Positions 40,494 through 43,269 of a stretch of DNA of 43,269 nt are shown here, piece after piece. The stretch covers positions 1 through 43,269 of the forward strand of contig JAUCBJ010008255.1 in assembly GCA_032718475.1 (NCBI GenBank), read 5' to 3'. The translations under genes and the position numbers were made by a program. A model generated the notes under the pieces. It had not been told where the DNA came from. It was given only the letters and a program-made list of their open reading frames with translations, and made no database searches. The stretch is from Nemertoderma westbladi (lineage: Eukaryota > Xenacoelomorpha > Nemertodermatida > Nemertodermatidae). How positions within the stretch are numbered: the stretch's first letter is position 1; each line of letters begins with the position of its first letter.

Positions 40494-40995
40494 TGTGGGG
40501 CGAGCCAAGAAGTTGGCGGAGCCTTAGCGAATTGACACTGTTAGGGGGTGGGTCAATTTATGCAAATAGTTGTCGTCGTCGTCGTTGTCGTCGTCGTCGT
40601 CGTCGTTGTCGTCGTCGTCGTCGTTACGATTTTGACATGCTAATAACTTTGTCGGATTTAAAGCTGCCAAGTTGAAAATTTGTAGGTATCAATATGAGCA
40701 AAAGTTGAGATTTTTGAGAGACTTTCAGACACCATCAGTGCAATGGTCTCCCGCTAGAGGGCCACATGTCTAAACATTAAATGCCCTCCCATTTCTTTGC
40801 TTTTAATCCGTTTAAGCTGAAACTTGGCAGATATGTATTAGACCATTAGCTGTGACTTTCAAAGGAGGCGAATCCATCTGCAGTTCTCCAGTCTGCCGCT
40901 AGAGGGCCAACGTGACTATTTGCATAAATTGACCTACCCCCTAACAGTGTCAATTCGCTAAGGCTCTGCCAACTTCGTGCTGCGCGAAGTCCCCA
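40494..40995. mobile_element. Inverted-repeat element carrying a GTC microsatellite and two CTCF-like 14-mers
   Basis: The left end (GTGGGGCGAGCC, then GTTGGCGGAGCCTTAGCGAA, ending ATTTATGCAAATAGT at about 40571) is mirrored at about 40918-40995. Inside are a (GTC/GTT)n tract at 40571-40626 and the 14-mer CCGCTAGAGGGCCA at 40751-40764 and again at 40896-40909, same strand. No ORF is convincing: the 116-codon frame at 40325-40675 merely reads through the GTC tract as poly-Arg. A partial relative lies at 18959-19075. Confidence 0.75.
40571..40626. repeat. (GTC)n microsatellite with GTT interruptions
   Basis: About 18 trinucleotides, pure except for regularly spaced GTT units. It lies just inside the left terminus of the inverted-repeat element. 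Confidence 0.9.
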
Positions 40996-43135
40996 CTTCG
41001 TGTAGCTATGCATACATAAATATTTTGCCTATGAAACTATACTTCATAGGCATGATAAAAATAATAACACGTTCTAGAATGTTGTGTTTATATTAAAAAA
41101 AACATTGTATTATAAATGACCTCCAGCGAATGATAATTTATCACAATCTTTGAACGCCAGTATTATATCTCAGCTGTTTCTCAACGAAACTCAAAATAAA
41201 TTTATATTTGGAATCCTTACAACTCAAGCTTTCTAATAATATGTCATATGTCATATGAGGAATGGCCGTGATGCAATGAGGGCGATATCGCAAACGTTAA
41301 AAGTCTATATTCAAAAAGGAAAATTCTACGTAGCTCCATGTTAAATAAAGTAAGATAAAGATTGTATAAAAATAAGGTGGGCTGTGGGTTAGGGATGTCC
41401 CTTCTTATCTAAAATGACACTTTATTACGGGCAAGGTGTTATATATTATAATAATTAAAGCCTTTGTTGTATGCCTAAGTAATGGGACTGTGTGACAGAC
41501 TTAAAAATGAAAGTTTATATTGTACATTACCGGTTGTATTCTCTGTACAGTTACTTTACTGCATTGCAGTACCGGTAGGCCTATTGGTACCATTATAGTT
41601 TGTTTATTTAAGTAGAACTACCAGTTGGTTAAAACGCCATTGATACAAACCAATAACAAACAACCTAACAGATAACTGAATAGAATACATAATATTATTA
41701 AGCTAATTGCTGGTTTATTAGTTTATTTTTATGTTACATTTACCGGAACCAAACTGCACCTAAAACTATCCGACTACAGGGACTATGTTATAATGGTCTA
41801 TATTCTGATACCCCTATTAGACTAATTTCAATTTCGTTCCCATGGTACCCAATATTGGCAGGAGGTAGTGAAGGTAATGTTCAGTTAATCCGCATCATAT
41901 CGGTAATAGTCCAGTCAATCTAGCCAAAAGAGGGGGTCAACCCATAAGAAATTCGCAATCAACCAAAACCAAATTTTTTAGGTTCTATATTATCTTGTTA
42001 TTGCCCAAAAAAAAGTCTATAAAAATATATGTTGCGGAACATATTAAATTTCATGCAAACATATGTCCTATTTTTGCAATACCCAATAATTGCTCTTTCT
42101 GATAATGGAGCTATTTGTTTGCTTAATTATAACACAAGTTGCTTGGTAACTGCTCAATAGAACTATTTCCTATTGATAGTGATGTACAGTAGCTAGCTAC
42201 TTTTTTGACAAATCACTACAACTACTTTAATATTATGTAGTATTTTTCTTTAAACACTCTTTATGGGTTTGTATTAGCAAGGTGACTTTTTTGAACGTTC
42301 AGTGCTGTTTATAAAATAATTTGAAGGTACTTTAAAAGATATCCTAATTTTTTGTGATGGATGGCTTTACAATTTTTTCAAGGCAAGAGAGATCCATATG
42401 CTGTCGCATTTGTTATTTTGATATTAATTAATGAAATTATGTACTTTTTGCATAGTAATATCACTACTGACTTCATTGCAACATTAAAAAAAATATATAT
42501 AAGTTCTATCAAGATTATCATGTGTTGATGTTTGCTAGTAGGTTGGAACTGTTTACCATACGGAATGTGATGTCACTTTTCGTAAGATGAGAAAATTGCA
42601 AGCCATCGATGTCTTTCAATCAGAAACTGAAAGATTTAAGGTCGGTCGGCCAGAAGACATTGTTCGTACACATCACAAGCATTTATGGAGGCTGTTAAGC
42701 GTTTGGAAGATGGGTAACAGTTGACAATCAGCGATATACTAGGGATAATGGAAACAAATTTAAAAGACACCGGGTATGAAGGTTTACAGTTTCACACACA
42801 GGAAAGATAAACTTATAGATCACTTTGTGGATAAAATTGTAATCTCTGAAGTTTGCGGCAAACCAAATGGTTTTACATTTTACTGAAATGTGGACAAAGT
42901 CATCCGTGAGTTTTATAAACGTACCAAATATGTTGATGCACAGAAGGAAAAGGATCACATAATAGAAACAGCTCCTAAAATTTGTAATATATGAGATATA
43001 AGCAAATGCTCAATACGAAATATTTAACAATAAATACCCCACGGCAGCCCAGATGACGAATGGTTACTGGAAGCTATCAGCTGCAATCGGCTAAGTATCA
43101 CAGCTATCGTGTATACCTCCAGATACAGGTATAGA
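40996..43135. other. Mostly AT-rich DNA without a recognised gene
   Basis: Nothing was recognised with confidence. From about 42555 the composition becomes more coding-like and short frames appear on the plus strand, possibly decayed upstream parts of the fragment at the window end. No complete frame survives. Confidence 0.35.
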
Positions 43136-43269
43136 CAGGATTTCCGATTTAAATACAATTGATTGGGGTTGGAAGCTCATAGATGGGAAGCTTCTTCCCA
43201 AAACAACCGATCAGCCACCTGAACCACCTGAGATAATGGAAGCAGTTAGCTGCAACTGCAAGAAAGGTT
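43136..43269 (+). pseudogene. C-terminal fragment of the 'HEEADTR' protein family, cut by the window end
   Basis: One frame reads DLNTIDWGWKLIDGKLLP, then KTTDQPPEPPEIMEAV and SCNCKKG to the last base. The order W-G-W, L-x-P, a Pro-rich stretch, then C-x-C-K-x-G is the usual C-terminal region of the family seen as a pseudogene at 1432-2140. The two are different portions of the protein and 41 kb apart, so they are separate copies. Whether this copy is intact beyond the window is unknown; just upstream the frame is interrupted. Confidence 0.45.

Noticed and set aside
40325-40675. Protein with an Arg-rich C-terminus
   Set aside because: The Arg run comes from the (GTC)n microsatellite and the frame crosses the terminus of a repeat element.

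Overview
The window is animal nuclear DNA, most likely from a marine invertebrate. The evidence is a BEL/Pao LTR retrotransposon, several decayed non-LTR retrotransposons, many short inverted-repeat elements, long GC homopolymer tracts in AT-rich DNA, and a Roc-COR GTPase gene with two CARD-like domains, a combination expected in lophotrochozoans and other invertebrates with expanded innate-immunity genes. The species cannot be told from this sequence. No bacterial operon, tRNA, rRNA or CRISPR array was seen.

Layout. 1-2771: two NotI-type octamers at the edge, the 3' end of a LINE, then inverted repeats built from X-box-like GTTGCTATGGTAAC motifs around a frameshifted pseudogene. 2772-14504: a young BEL/Pao element with an intact 2164-codon gag-pol frame, a 2.7 kb 3' spacer holding small ORFs and paired hairpins, and a 3' LTR. 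The 357 bp shared by both LTRs look identical. Terminal motifs and a GTAAC duplication suggest that the true 3' LTR is about 2.17 kb and that the 5' LTR has lost its downstream part. 14510-22700: mostly mobile-element debris, with a long foldback element (17179-18648), a dead LINE (20040-21011), an exon-like end of a Ly6/uPAR three-finger domain (21482-21679) and a second candidate exon (22368-22497). 22730-26150: a 57-bp tandem repeat and more LINE debris on both strands. 26411-29470: a 30-bp minisatellite of about 100 units.

30239-37856 is the most interesting part. On the minus strand a 1138-codon ROCO protein (winged-helix-like region, Roc GTPase, COR, Cys-rich patch, CARD, CARD) ends in 12-residue repeats. 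The DNA of those repeats continues past the stop as a 3.4 kb minisatellite of 36-bp units. On the far side of the array lies a broken duplicate of the gene's own 3' end.

37860-43269: several inverted-repeat elements, one ending about 10 bp from the ROCO start codon and another carrying two identical CTCF-like 14-mers, then a fragment of the same protein family as the pseudogene near the left edge.

Only two long intact reading frames look like working genes: gag-pol (+) and the ROCO-CARD gene (-). Nothing in the sequence links them functionally. The rest is repeats, fragments, or DNA in which no gene could be recognised.
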